The notes below the pieces were generated by a model, which was not told where the DNA came from, did not search any database, and was given only the letters and a program-made list of their open reading frames with translations. Of a DNA stretch of 64,000 bases, positions 21,425 through 32,454 are shown piece after piece (the first letter of the stretch is position 1; each line of letters begins with the position of its first letter). This DNA is from Aphrocallistes beatrix. Taxonomy: Eukaryota > Porifera > Hexactinellida > Sceptrulophora > Aphrocallistidae. A program made the position numbers and the translations under genes. The stretch covers positions 2,046,001 to 2,110,000 of the forward strand of contig OY725495.1 in NCBI GenBank assembly GCA_963281255.1, read 5' to 3'.

Positions 21425-22340
21425 AAGTGATAAAACGCAGTTAAGTATTGCTAATATGTTGGAGAAAGATATCAGAACCATTCAAAGATGGTGGTCAAGA
21501 TACCAGGGTGAACCAGGAGGTTCAGCATCGAAGGGAGACCGGACGTCCAAAAAAGCTCGACAGAGTCTCTAAGATTGTCATTTCGAAATCTTTGGGTAAA
21601 AGCCACAAGTCAACAAGGAATTTGCCTGAGAAAATTACCAACATGGGCAATCCTGTTTCAAAATACACTGTTCATTGGTATTGAAGGATGCCAAAAATCT
21701 CCAAAATTGACTGCTAAACTGAAGGATAACAGAATTAAATTTTTGCAAAGATAAGGTAGATTGGTCTGTTGAAGACTGGAGACGTATACTCTGGTCAGAT
21801 GAGTCCCCATTTGAGCAATATCATCCATCTAATGTACGGGGCGATCGAATCTGGGCCAGAGATAATAGCAAAATTCCTCTTCGCGAAACTGTTAAATATC
21901 CTTCGAATTTAAAGGTTTGGGGCATGATGAGCTTCCAAGCACTGCCAGAACTTCATTTCCTTCCCCCGAAGCAATCAATAAATACAGCATACTATGTAGA
22001 TGAAATTCTAGAAAAACAATGTCTTTCAGCAATGAAAAGATCTGTTAGTAATGGGTCGGTTCTAATAAAGAAAATGTTGCCCGATATGTCAAATGCTGTG
22101 TTTATGCATGACGGGGCTCCAGCTCATACCGCGTAAAGCACTCAAAAATGGTATAGACATCGGATAAACGCTTTTTGAGAGAAACAGCACTGGCCGGAGA
22201 ATTCACCCGATCTCAATCCTGTTGAGAATCTGTGGTCGATTTTGCCAAATAAACTTGATGAAATGCATCCTTCAATTAATCTGGAACAGCTAAAGATTCA
22301 ACTACAAAATGCTTGGTCATCAATTGAACCAGATATTTGA
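21425..22340 (+). pseudogene. Tc1/mariner transposase, decayed, apparent DD37E
   Basis: The N-terminal part is shredded by stops and shifts but retains IQRWWSRYQG and a Tc1-like GRP stretch. From ~21748 one frame reads VDWSVEDWRRILWSDESPFE (first Asp), NLKVWGMMSF, VFMHDGAPAHTA (second Asp), then, through TAA and TGA codons at 22134-22136 and 22176-22178, WPENSPDLNPVENLWSILP. Counting codons between the second Asp and the Glu gives 37. This would put it in a DD37E-type lineage if no compensating indels are hidden. TIRs were not found. Confidence 0.7.
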
Positions 22341-22931
22341 GGAGAGATTGGTTGACGGAATGCCAGCACGCATTCATAAATGCTTTGAATTGAAATACGA
22401 ATTTATAGGGAAATAGGAATAATTCTAAGTCTATGATTTTTAAGTTTATAGCTGAAAATTCATTATGGCAATGATTTTTAGACTCCCTGTATAATAAACC
22501 ATCGAAAATTACAAGTTTTGTGATATAGTGGATAACTTTTGAATTATCCCGCCATCCAGGATTCGAGTTTGGACATTTTTCAAAACTTAAAGTTATTTAG
22601 GCTCTTTTATTCAGAAAATGCCTCAAAGAGTGCTGGGTGCAGTTTAGAGAAGAACCTACGTAAATTCAAACTTATTTCCCCGAAAGTGGGATTTTTTGCA
22701 ACTTTAAAGTTTATACGTTGGGGCTGTAATTTACTTTTAACATGCCCCTTATCCGAACCTATATTATTTTGAAATTTTCAAAATAAACACAATAGAACGG
22801 ACACTAGCCTAAATTTTATTAACGAATTTCTTTTGTAGGTTTGTTTAAACATCTATTTCTTCACTAAAAATATTTGAACATCCTGACAAGCAAGGCATTC
22901 TAACAGTTCAGTCTTATTCCAATTCCGACTA
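22341..22931. other. No recognisable gene
   Basis: AT-rich. A 77-codon frame at 22539-22772 has no motif I recognise. The stretch near 22480 (GACTCCCTGTATAATA) might be the outer end of the preceding transposon. Confidence 0.3.
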
Positions 22932-22939
22932 TCATGAAT

Positions 22940-23150
22940 CATAGGCGCCAGGTATGGGTACCTGGGTCCACCAAAGTCCGAGATTTTCTTTTCCCTAGGT
23001 ACCAACAATAGCTGTATATCTATATTTGAGCATCTAATATTTTAAAATTTTTGGGGGGAAAGCCCCTCAGACCCCCCTCACCGTCGCTCGCTTCGCTCGC
23101 TCTTGACCCCCCCCAGGTTTTATTCTATTTTCCAAAACTTGGCGCCTGTG
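22940..23150. mobile_element. hAT-type MITE (211 bp), GC-rich core
   Basis: The ends CATAGGCGCCA and (reverse complement) CACAGGCGCCA are flanked by TCATGAAT (22932-22939) and TCGTGAAT (23151-23158), an 8-bp duplication with one mismatch. The core has C and G runs and the near-palindrome GTCGCTCGCTTCGCTCGCTC. Confidence 0.65.
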
Positions 23151-23235
23151 TCGTGAATCATACTTATTCTTACTATTAAACTCGATTAATATTTATTTGT
23201 GTATTTGTATATATATATATATATATATATATATA

Positions 23236-24526
23236 CTACGGGCGTTCAATAAGTAGTCGTTATTGCGATATATCTTGGTTGTTTCATTTGATTCAGAATT
23301 GGGTTAGCATATCTAATGTAACCCTACCGATGCTCTTTCAAGTGATACTTTACTTTTTCAACTCTGAGCTTTGGTTTTTATACTGTGGCTATTCTTAGTT
23401 TGCCATTTTTATATACTGGCATTTAGTATGGCTTCCGAGAGTGCAGATTTCAAAATTGAGCAGCGAGCCTATGTAAAGATTCGTACACTTCTCCAAGTTT
23501 CTTCAACCGACATCCACAAGGATTTGATGGAGGTTTATAATGATAAAACTCTTCCATATTCCACGATAGTAGACTGGACCCGACGTTTTCGTGAGGGAAG
23601 AGAGTCGATAGAAGATAGGTCCAGAGCAGGGAGGCCGATTTCCGGCGGCAGTGACAAATTTGTCTTCGAGGTTTCCGAATTACTTGAGGCAGACCCTCAT
23701 ATTTCATTGGTGGAGATAGCTAATGCAGTTGGGGTCTCAACGGGAACCGCTCATACCATTATGCATGACAATTTGCAATTTAGGAAAGTCTGCGCTCGGT
23801 GGGTCCCGCATGCACTAACACAGGCCCAGAAAACTAAGAGGGTTCAATGTGCTCAAAGGTTGCTTTCTGACTTCGATAGAACCGACTCCAGGAGACTATT
23901 CGAGATCGTGACTGGTGATGAGACTTGAGTGCGTTATAGCGAGCATTTTTCAAAGGAAGCTAACAAAGTATGGATAGCTAAAGGCCAGGACCCACCAATG
24001 ATCCTTCGACATGACTTCCGGAACCCCAAGGTTATGTACTGTATATTTTCTTTTCTTATGGTCTAGTGTGCCAGATTTGTGTCCCCAATATTACCACTAT
24101 TACTGGATCATTTTACATGAGTGAGTCCCTATCTGAGGTTGAGAAATTCTACCACAATCGACGGCCAAGGACTGGGACTCGAGGAGTGAGATTATTGCAT
24201 GATAATGCCCGACCCCACAAGACCAAGCTGGTGAGGGAAAAGTTGGAAAGTCTGAGAGTTGTAGAGCTAGATCATCCTCCCTACTCACCAGACCTCGCTC
24301 CATGCGACTTTTGACTCTTCCCTAAGCTGAAGAAACACCTGTCAGGGAGGGAATTCGGAAGTCGGGCTCACCTCGGGAAAAAAGTTTTTTTGATTGGATT
24401 AAGAGGCTAAAACTAGTTATACACCATCAAGGAGAGTATTTCGAGAAATTGCTACATTGATATTAATTATATTACTAGTTTTGGGGAAAGTATACTATGA
24501 TAACGACTACTTATTGAATGCCCGTA
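23236..24526 (+). mobile_element. Mariner element with both TIRs (1291 bp)
   Basis: TIRs of ~27 bp begin CTACGGGCGTTCAATAAG on the left and CTACGGGCATTCAATAAG (reverse complement) on the right, with TA at 23234-23235 and 24527-24528. Inserted at the end of an (AT)n tract. Size is typical of mariner. It contains one broken transposase. Confidence 0.85.
23428..24460 (+). pseudogene. Mariner transposase (DD34D), broken
   Basis: The start MASESADFKIEQRAYVKI is followed by the mariner helix-turn-helix domain (TIVDWTRRFREGRESIEDRSRAGRP in two stretches) and KVCARWVPHAL. GDET is followed by TGA (23926-23928) where mariner has Trp. A frame change near 24057 leads to LLHDNARPHKTK and YSPDLAPCDF, again followed by TGA (24312-24314) in place of Trp. 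34 residues separate the second and third Asp (DD34D). A last shift near 24390 precedes GEYFEKLLH and the stop. About 345 codons, all parts present, inactive. Confidence 0.85.
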
Positions 24527-24528
24527 GT

Positions 24529-24765
24529 AATATCTTTAGATGCTCACCCTTTGAATAGTTTATTAACAATTCGGAGATGATTTAGTGGTCGCAAGGTAGG
24601 CTTCTCCATGCAGATTTAGAATGGGATTTTTCCCGTTTAGGGATAGAATTGCAAAAAGAGTACTCCTGATATATGTAAATGCTCTAACACTTTGTATTGG
24701 GATATTTATGGGTGGTTTTATATTAGCTAATAATACATTTTGATGGGCTAAAATCTCCCGATTTG
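24529..24765. repeat. Short repeat shared with the 32.5-kb foldback
   Basis: Contains TTTTATATTAGCTAATAATACA and GGAGATATT blocks that also occur in the foldback at 32455-32660. No gene. Confidence 0.4.
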
Positions 24766-25121
24766 GAGATATTGTCACATTTTTAAAAGTTAAGCAATAC
24801 AGTTATTCAAGCATAACTAAGCCATTATAGGAGATGTAAGACTGAAATTTTAATAGATTTTGTATATTAATATATCTCACATATTGCACAACTATCATCA
24901 AAAAATGATGACTCATCACCATGTTATGACGTCATCATTACGCATCAAAATTTTAAAAATTGATAAATTTGGTGATTTTTCGTGCGATATCGATTATAAC
25001 AGTAGTACAAACATATTTAGAGATGTTATCTCCCTTATAATTAACCAATGTGACCCCAGGCGACCGAAGGGAGCCTCCGGTGGACACAAAGTGTCCGCCA
25101 GCAGCGCAGCGCATGCAAGCG
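24766..25121 (+). mobile_element. HLE, 5'-truncated
   Basis: Body and 3' end of HLE, with paired bZIP-like motifs (ATGACTCATCA and TGACGTCATCA) and the hairpin GTGGACAC/GTGTCCGCC with one mismatch. It ends at GCATGCAAGCG where a TT1 fragment begins, so the terminal CTTG is lost. Confidence 0.65.
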
Positions 25122-25770
25122 TAATCATGAAAAGTGCACCAATTTTTCTGAATACATTATTAACGATAATTGTATTCATTGTTCAGTATAAAGGCCACTT
25201 TTGGTCACATATTTCATGATTCGATTCGCCATTCTCCAATATATTCAAAGTTCTCCATAGAATTTGTATTACGTGTATGTACATACAATAAAGCAAAGAA
25301 AAAAAGTTTTTAGATATATACACCCTCCGAATCCATGCTAATATGTTCTCAAGGGGTTCACATTCTGGGTGAGGTGCTAAACCTAATGATACTGTAGTTA
25401 CTGAATGAGATGCATGCAGCATGTGTGTATGTATATTATAGCATGTTCACATAGATTAACTCGGTTATCAAGAATTAGAGTACCTAACTTGACCTTTTTG
25501 CGAGATGACATCATTTGTCCTTTCAGTTCACTAAGGTTCTGCAAGAGTCTAGGGTCAGATTACATTACCGAAGAAAAGAAATCTGAGCAAAATGCAAATG
25601 ACTTGGGCAAGGTTAGAACCCATGACCGAAAACTTGGTGTTAAAACGCCCTAACCACTGCACCACTCAAGCAGATCAATGATAAGTCGAGAAATATTGAT
25701 TTTTATAAAGAAGATATGTTTGAGGAACCTATATATTATTTTATATATCCTTTCATTTAAGATTATAATA
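25122..25770 (+). mobile_element. TT1 fragment split by a SINE
   Basis: TAATCATGAAAAGTGCACCA to TAGAATTTGTATTA (25122-25272), and ATCAATGATAAGTCGAGAAA onward (25675-25770), are contiguous in TT1 copy A2 (near 14245-14480). The SINE lies between them. Confidence 0.65.
25297..25676 (-). mobile_element. tRNA-derived SINE, copy 2
   Basis: Same structure as copy 1: tRNA-like head at 25676 descending (TGGTGCAGTGGTTAGGGCG as A box, GGTTCTAACCTTG as B box), then the shared body ending near GGGTGTATATATCTAAAAAC. Inserted in a TT1 fragment. Confidence 0.7.
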
Positions 25771-26015
25771 GACAAACTCGATCCGCTTGATTGCTGCGTG
25801 GCTGACGGACACTTTGTGTCGCCAGGGGGGCACCCTCTGGGTGTATGGTCTCACAATGAGTAATGATAAGTGAGAAAACTACTATAAATATGTGTGTCTT
25901 CATATTATAATAGATATCACTCGAAAAATCATCAAATTAGTCAGTTTTTAAATTTTTGATGCGTAATTATGACGTTATGACAGTGATTAGATATCATTTT
26001 TGAGGAAAGTTTTAT
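25771..26015 (-). mobile_element. HLE fragment, reversed
   Basis: 3' half of HLE on the minus strand with a damaged hairpin (GACGGACACTTTGTGTC then GCCAGG) and the TATCACTCGAAAAATCA block. The outer CTTG end is degraded. Confidence 0.55.
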
Positions 26016-26020
26016 CTATA

Positions 26021-27207
26021 GCCTACTGTATATAAGGCCTCACAGTAACTTGCGGAATTGAGAATAGGGATGCGGTAGAAGATGGTTGAGCTAATACATG
26101 AGCAGCCTTAAATCATTAACAAAGCACAATAGAGGAATGTATTACCGGTATATAAATGGTGTCAAAGTACCCATATCCGTTGTTAAAATTTAGATTAGTC
26201 ATCATATGGTTGCGAATAGACTATATTTGTGACAAATTTTGTGATTTTCAGAGGTCGTTTAGGCCCTTCTTAGTGTTTTTATTTGAAAATTTCCGCATAG
26301 AATTGAGATGTGAATAGGTTAATACGAAGATTTGGATTTTTTCATGGAATGCGGCTACATTCCAGCTTTGCTATGGAAACGTGTTTTGGTGAGTTGGGGT
26401 TATATATTGAGAAACGTGATAGCTAGACATTCAATTGTAATTTTATTTGATAGCAAATAGAATACTTCCTATTAAGCGATAATATAATTTTGACTTCTAA
26501 ATTCAATGGTTACGAGATATTCGACAAATTACCAAATGTAACCAATATGATAAATTGTCTAATAATTAAACCATGAAATAGTTAAATAAATAATATTATC
26601 ACTAACTAAGAAATAGTCCATTGGCTATCAATTGGAAATATATTTTGATGTCTAGCTCTAGCGATTTTCAAGATATGATCCCAAATGACCAAAACACGTT
26701 TCCATAGCAACGCTGGAATGTAGCAACGCTGGAATGTAGCAACATTACATGAAAAAATCCCAAATTTTTCGTATTAACCTATTCACATCTCAGTTCTATG
26801 CGGCAAATTTTATACTAAAAAGTGCCCTCAAATGACCTCTGAAAATCACTAATTTGTCTCAAATATCACGTATTGCGCAACCATTTGGTGACTAATCTAA
26901 ATTTTAACAACGGATATGGGTACTTTGACACCATATTTATCCCTAATTTGACGAGGGGTCAAATGTATAAATAGAAATGACTCCACTTTCATTTTCAATT
27001 TCAGTTTATTTTCGATTAACTTTCACTTTCAATTCAACATTCCGCGGCAACATAGGGATAATTATGTACACTGGTAATACATTCCTAAACTCTATCGTGC
27101 TTTGTTAATTATTTAAGGCAGCTCATGTATTAGTTCAACCATCTTCTATCGCATCCCTAGTCCCAATCCGCAAGTCACTGTGAGGCCTTATATACAGTAG
27201 GCTATGT
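26021..27207. mobile_element. Large foldback element (FB-C), arms ~550 bp
   Basis: The left terminus TATAGCCTACTGTATATAAG is matched by the inverse at the right end (27187-27207). The arms pair over several hundred bp: AGATTAGTCATCATATGGTT with its inverse near 26890, and the CGTTTCCATAGCAACGCTGG blocks near the centre. The right arm is interrupted at ~26942-27062 by a segment with CACTTTCAATTCAACATTCC that recurs in the 32.1-kb copy. No open frame of note; non-autonomous. Confidence 0.7.
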
Positions 27208-27224
27208 TTTATCGTATTTGAGAT

Positions 27225-27333
27225 ATATTAATATACACATTTCTATCAAAATTTCAGCCTTCTATCACCTAAAATGAGTTATAGTCGGAAAACCGAAATT
27301 TCTAATTTTCAAAAAAGGTGATAGTGACGTCAT
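27225..27333 (-). mobile_element. HLE, part 1 (split by hAT-like element)
   Basis: The HLE interior runs up to GTGACGTCAT at 27333, where the hAT-like element starts. The matching remainder begins at 30187 with the duplicated CGTCAT. Confidence 0.7.
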
Positions 27334-27486
27334 CATACTTGCCAACCGTCCCACTTTTTGGCACTAATTTTGTGGATTGTTCCGCGTCCCGCTTTTAGTC
27401 GCACTTGTCCCGCTTTTTGAAACTTGCATCTCGCTTTTGTGATAATAACAATATATTATAATGATCTAAGCATTGCTTCTTCCAAT

Positions 27487-27547
27487 TAGGTAATAAATTT
27501 GTGGAATTGACTAGAGTCCCTAGTCAATTCCACAAATTTATTACCTA
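27487..27547. repeat. Perfect 28-bp inverted repeat (hairpin) in the hAT leader
   Basis: The arm TAGGTAATAAATTTGTGGAA...CTAG (27487-27514) is matched exactly by its complement at 27520-27547 around a 5-nt loop (AGTCC). It lies between the left TIR and the transposase start. It could be a hairpin in the transcript, a tiny nested palindrome, or a repair-generated duplication. Confidence 0.85.
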
Positions 27548-27903
27548 GTTTTTTTAGCGAGACGACCCGTTCTTTTAGCGGGACGTCCCGTTCTTTTGAC
27601 GGGAGGTTCCGTTGCATGCATTTCGATCAAGGTTCCTTCCCGATCCATGAAATAATCCAATTATTACATTAGGGCATCAGTATGTATATGTAGTATACGG
27701 ACATTTTCATTACTATACTACTTACGTATTACTTTTAGTTCTATATTGGCGACAATACTTAGCCAACCTTAAGTAGTATAGTATCGAGTGTGTTCAAAAT
27801 TACAAAGTTGAAATTATCTGTATTTCCCTAATAGTCCACTACTGTTAATTATTAAAGTGATTAAACTAATATTTTTTACTTATTAGCTATAAAATATCCG
27901 AAC

Positions 27904-29955
27904 ATGTCAGCTGATGAGAATAGTACCACAAGTACTACACATCTTGATCCTGAATTTCAAGCAGCAAAGAGGTAATCTATCATTTTCTGTTGTTTAGAGC
28001 CCAACTTTAATATACTTGTTTTAATGGATTTTTATATAGGATAAAAAGAGTTTGTAAATGGAATCCTAACTGGCAATCGGAATTTAATATCTTCAAAAGC
28101 CGTAGAAGACCAACTTTTGCTCACTGCAAACTTTGTAAAGCTAATTTCTTCATAGCAGCTGGGGGTCTAAATTATGTGAAAAGACACCTTGAGAGACAAA
28201 AACATAGATATTTAACTAGTCAATTATCCGTTAAAGAATCGTTCAGAAAAATTGACAATCCTGTAACTGCTGCAGAAATATACTTCGCTACCTTTGTGGC
28301 AGAGCACAATTTGCCTTTTATGTGTGCTGACCATTTTACCGAATTGTGTAAAGTCATGTTTCCTGATAGCCAAATAGCTCAATCATTTGCAGCTGGTAGG
28401 ACGAAAACAACCGCTATAATGAAGTTTGCTATTGCTCCCAGTAGATTAAACGATGTTGTTGTCAAGGCTTGCAAACGTTCCCCTTTTTCTATTTTATGCG
28501 ATGGGGGAAATGATCAACTCGATAAGAAGTATTTTGCTATTTTGGTCTGCTATTGGGAAGATATTACAAATCAAGTGGTTACCCGTTTTCAAGCTCTACC
28601 AGTGTGCAACATTAGTACCTCACAAGCATTGTTTGATGCTCTTGCTTTAGAATTGATTCAAGGAATATACCTTGGGAAAACGCTATCGGGTTCGCTTCCG
28701 ACACCGCTAATGTGATGGTGGGCCAAAGAAATTCTGTTCTAAGTAGGGTAAAGTTGAAGCAACCCAATGTTTTTAGTCTGGGTTGTCTTTGTCATTTAGC
28801 TGCACTATGCGCAGTTTCTGGACTGAAGAAGTTGCCAGTCTCTATTGATAATTTATTAATTGACATATTTTACCATTTTAAACATTCACCGCAACGTTGG
28901 AGTGAGTTCGCAGAGATACAAAAAGACTTCGATGAAATCGCTCCTCTCAAAGTATTGAAGCATTGTTCTACTCGATGGCTTAGTTTAGAGCGTTGTGTTA
29001 AACGCCTCATATATCAGTGGCAACCTATTTTAACATATTTTGACAGAGAGTCAGGGTATACTTCTAATGAAAGGGTCCAGAGAGTTTTCAGACATCTTAG
29101 TAGTATCGAAACTAAACTTTTCTGTCATTTTGTCCTTTATGCTTTAAAACCCCTTAATAATTTTTCATTATCCTTCCAAACAAATGCTAATAAGATAGCA
29201 TTTATACAATCTGACGTTCGCAAATTGCTCAAGGTTTACCTCAGTAATTTCATACATCCGAACATTTTACAGGCAATTGATGATGTGATCCAAGTTGATT
29301 ATATGAACAGATCATGCCAGTTAGGCGATAATGAACTTGGGATCGGGACATCTACACGGATGCTCTTATGTGAACCTGACTTTGCAGATGAATTTATTGG
29401 CACAACTATTGGGAAAAGATTTTATACGAGTGTAAGGCTATTCTATGAATGCAGTGTCACTATCTTGAGATAAATGTTTCTAGTTCATTAAACCTGACGA
29501 AACGTTTCTGTTACTACAATTGCGATGAACTTGATTTATTAACTATGGAAATAGGGGATTTTAAGGTTTGTTGTGATAACCAACTTCCTGCATTCAATCC
29601 ATATGATGTAGCAGGAACTGATCACTTTTGGGCAACCGTTGGCAACATGAAATCTTTTATAAATAATGACAGCTTACGATTTAACTTGCTTTCACAGCTA
29701 GCAAAAACTCTTCTAGTGCTCCTGCATTCTAATGCAGATCCAGAAAGAATATTTAGTATGGTGCGAAAAATTGAAAGTGAAGAGAGGGGAAGGTCAGGAA
29801 CTGACACAGTTCGTTCGCTACTTAGCTATAAGATGAACAATAGCACCCCTTGTTTCGAAAATGCACATTTGATGACAAAAGAACTATTAGATTCTGCTAA
29901 GGCTGCTACGAAGAAAAGTCTAGATATTTCTGAGCCCCCAAACGCTGATCATTAA
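27904..29955 (+). pseudogene. hAT-like (BED finger) transposase, two frameshifts
   Basis: Exon 1 (27904-27971, MSADENSTTS...) joins exon 2 at 28040 across a 68-bp GT...AG intron, with the codon AG|G completed in phase. Exon 2 opens with a BED-like zinc finger (C52-x2-C55 ... H72-x5-H78). It continues through FSILCDGGND and, after a one-base frame change near 28668, IPWENAIGFASDTANVMVGQ, LGCLCHLAALCA and HCSTRWLSLE. A second frame change near 29460 leads to the C-terminal hAT dimerisation region (LLHSNADPERIFSMVRKIESEERG). About 680 codons in total. The open exon-intron structure suggests recent activity, and the two shifts inactivate this copy. Confidence 0.85.
27972..28039 (+). other. 68-bp spliceosomal intron in the hAT-like gene
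   Basis: Starts GTAATC, ends TTTTTATATAG. Removal joins a BED-finger reading frame without a stop, which is the support for the call. It is the clearest intron in the window. Confidence 0.75.
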
Positions 29956-30186
29956 TTCTATATGAATTCGAATTATCCAACTAGTTTAATAATAATTATT
30001 TCCTAGTTATTTCTCCACTTATATTTTATAAAATACTTACGTAAGTAACATTTTCAGCTTTGATATATTGTAGCATATAACATTGAATTTATGTACTGAT
30101 GTGTTTTGTCCCGCCAAACTTCTAAATGTCCGGCCAAAATGCACTTGTCCGTCCCGCTAAAGACTTGCTATAGGTTGGCAAGTATG

Positions 30187-30371
30187 CGTCATAATTCAAC
30201 GATGAGTAGACATTTTATCTGAGCTCAGAACTTAGTGGAGCCATAGCAAAAGTCCTCCCATATGCCAAAAAATCAACTTTCTGTGCCTGGCAGTTTTTTC
30301 AATCAATTCGTTACAGAGACATATATACTTGTATATAAACAAATACACATTAGTCGAGTTTTACTAGTAAG
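30187..30371 (-). mobile_element. HLE, part 2
   Basis: Continues the HLE interrupted at 27333: ATTCAACGATGAGTAGACAT through CAATCAATTCGTTACAGA and the microsatellite to TCGAGTTTTACTAGTAAG (inverse of the TCCTTACTATT-type start, slightly mutated). Confidence 0.7.
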
Positions 30372-30894
30372 AATTATATAACTTATCAATTTTTAAGATA
30401 TGACCTTGGCCTCTTTGGGGACCATAGAGAGGTATATTTTCCGAAATTATCTATAATAAGCGATAACTTACGAACTAATGGTCGGATCCGAACAAATTCT
30501 TTTCAAAAAATGACTATATTTTTATTTCAGATACAATTGTCGCTAAATATCTGATATCAAACCGGTTTTTAGCTTGTTTAATATTTTATTAATGATATGG
30601 ACCTCAACATTGTTTTGGCCCCTTTGGAGATTATAAAACACAAAGATTTAGAAGAAAGGTCTATAAAATCCAACTAAAATAGCTCAATAAGGGAGTTCAT
30701 TTATATAATGGTCGGGAAATGTCCAATAATTTTCAATTTTTAGTAACGCTAAACTTTAGGGGGTTAACTCAAATCAAAATAAATACCGTCTAACTAGTAC
30801 TATTAGATGGTAGACCACTCAGTAATTCAATGGAATTAACAATAAAAAAATTGTCGTTTTTTCAGTCAGGCAAAGTTTATCGTGGGCGGTATCC
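30372..30894 (+). mobile_element. TT1, right part
   Basis: Family block GACCTTGGCCTCTTTGGGG through the right terminus CGTGGGCGGTATCC, followed by TTAA at 30895-30898. The left part is absent; the HLE lies directly upstream. Confidence 0.7.
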
Positions 30895-30926
30895 TTAATG
30901 TGCACCCTAAACTATTTAAAGGCTTT

Positions 30927-31797
30927 AGAACAGTGGTTCTCAAACAGGAGTACGCGTACCCCTGGATGTACACCAACACTTTTTCTATGGGTACGCCGAT
31001 GTTTAACCAAATAATATCAATTCTGTAATAATAAACTTCGCTCCACTCCATCATATCAACAGACCAGCACATACAAAGTAAATTCATGCCATATAGTTAA
31101 AATATATCGGTTGCAATGGTTTCATCAATAATTATAATTATTAGTTATCACCTGAACATTCAATGGTTTGAGGTTATGCTATTAAGGATTCCATTATCTC
31201 TACATTTGTGTCACCCCATATCGATTTGCATATCACACCTACCCGTGTATCGTAGTGTTCTTATAAAACGGAAATACTTGATTGAACTAATATTTCTTTG
31301 AGACCTTGACATTATAACCAAAATTCATATGGAATCAGCTAATAAACGGAAGTATAATGAAGATTATATCAAATACGGATTTACATCCATACTTATAGAG
31401 GACAGGAACTACCACAATGTGTAGTATGTTATAAGGTGTTATCTAAGGGCTCGATGAAACCAAGTTTTCTAAAACGCCATTTAAGCGGATGCCACCCTGA
31501 CTTGCAGATAAATGCATCGATTTCTTTAAACAAAATACATCGATTTCTTTAAACACAAAGAGGTCGGAGTAAAGCGAATCCGTTTCGATCAAAGAGGGAA
31601 ATTCAGTCAACAGACTCAAGCAGGTCTTCGTGGCTCGTAACATGGTGTAAGTTCTATACTAGACAGAGTCCAAGAGGAATTTGTTGAATTAGACATAATA
31701 TTTACAATGTAAGGTTGTGAGCCATTTTAAGGGGTACAAGACACATAAGATCCTGCTTGAAGGGTACGCAATGAGAAAAAGTGTGAGAACCGTTGTT
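30927..31797. mobile_element. hAT (ZBED-type) non-autonomous element
   Basis: The ends CAGTGGTTCTCAAAC and (reverse complement) CAACGGTTCTCACAC resemble the CAGTGGTTCTCAAAC termini common in hAT elements, with CGTACCCCTGG next to the left one. It holds only the start of a BED-finger protein. The TSD is not clear. Confidence 0.6.
31329..31640 (+). pseudogene. BED-finger transposase N-terminal remnant
   Basis: It starts MESANKRKYNEDYIKYGFTS, the usual opening of ZBED/hAT proteins. After a stop at ~31420 and frame changes it gives remnants of the finger (VLSKGSMKP, FLKRHLSGCHPDLQ). The catalytic part is absent. Confidence 0.65.
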
Positions 31798-31939
31798 CAA
31801 GAAGGTTGTATTATTTATTACATGATCTGCATAAAATCATTAACCACGTAGAATTGATCTTGGATGAATAACCATATATAAACATGGTTCTAAAGCACCC
31901 ATATTTTTATGAAAATTATGATTAGAAGAACACTACTGA

Positions 31940-32410
31940 GTAATTTTATTATACGTTTTTTACACATAGAACCGAGCTGTAAATGATTTTAGCACATTTT
32001 GGTTAGTTGAGGTTAGGTCTTGAAAATCGAAAAAACTAAGCATCCAAATTTTATCGTATTGATAGACTACTTCCTTCCTATTAAGTGATATTATCATTAT
32101 AATTATAAATTCGATGGTTAACCCGAGGATTACTTGGGGTCAAAGGTATAAATAGAAATGACCCAGCTTTCAATTTCATTTTCAGTTTACTTTCAATTAA
32201 CCTTCACTTTCAATTCAACATTCCTGGACGTGCTCGGGTTAATTGAGTTATTAGACCAATTAGCAAATGTGACGAATATGATAAAATGTCTCAATAACTC
32301 GGTAACCATTTAATTCAGATATTGAAATAATATTATCGTTTAGTAGGAAGTAGTCTATTGGCTATCTAATACGACCAAATTGGATGCCAAGTTTTTCGGT
32401 TTTCAAGATA
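31940..32410. mobile_element. Foldback FB-C, core copy
   Basis: The left block CTACTTCCTTCCTATTAAGTG and its inverse TAGTAGGAAGTAGTCTATTG (near 32340) pair as arms. The centre holds the TATAAATAGAAATGACCCAGC...CTTTCAATTCAACATTCC segment also found inside the 26-27 kb copy. The outer ends are missing. Confidence 0.55.
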
Positions 32411-32454
32411 TGACCTCATTGATAAAAAAAATCAAATATAGTAGTAACTTTATT

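Larger units (their letters stand above)
27334..30186 (+). mobile_element. hAT-like transposon with TIRs and 6-bp TSD (2853 bp)
   Basis: The ends CATACTTGCCAAC and (reverse complement of the right end) CATACTTGCCAAC are perfect 13-bp inverted repeats. CGTCAT at 27328-27333 and 30187-30192 is a perfect 6-bp duplication of a site present once in other HLE copies. hAT elements normally make 8-bp duplications, so this is either a subgroup with a shorter TSD or coincidental loss. The subterminal regions are enriched in TCCCGCTTTT and GCGGGAC motifs. Confidence 0.75.

Noticed and set aside
23926-24314. Alternative genetic code with TGA = Trp
   Set aside because: The PKN and Transib frames use TGG for Trp and end normally; the hAT-like frame also uses TGG. 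The TGA codons occur only in transposase copies that also have frameshifts.
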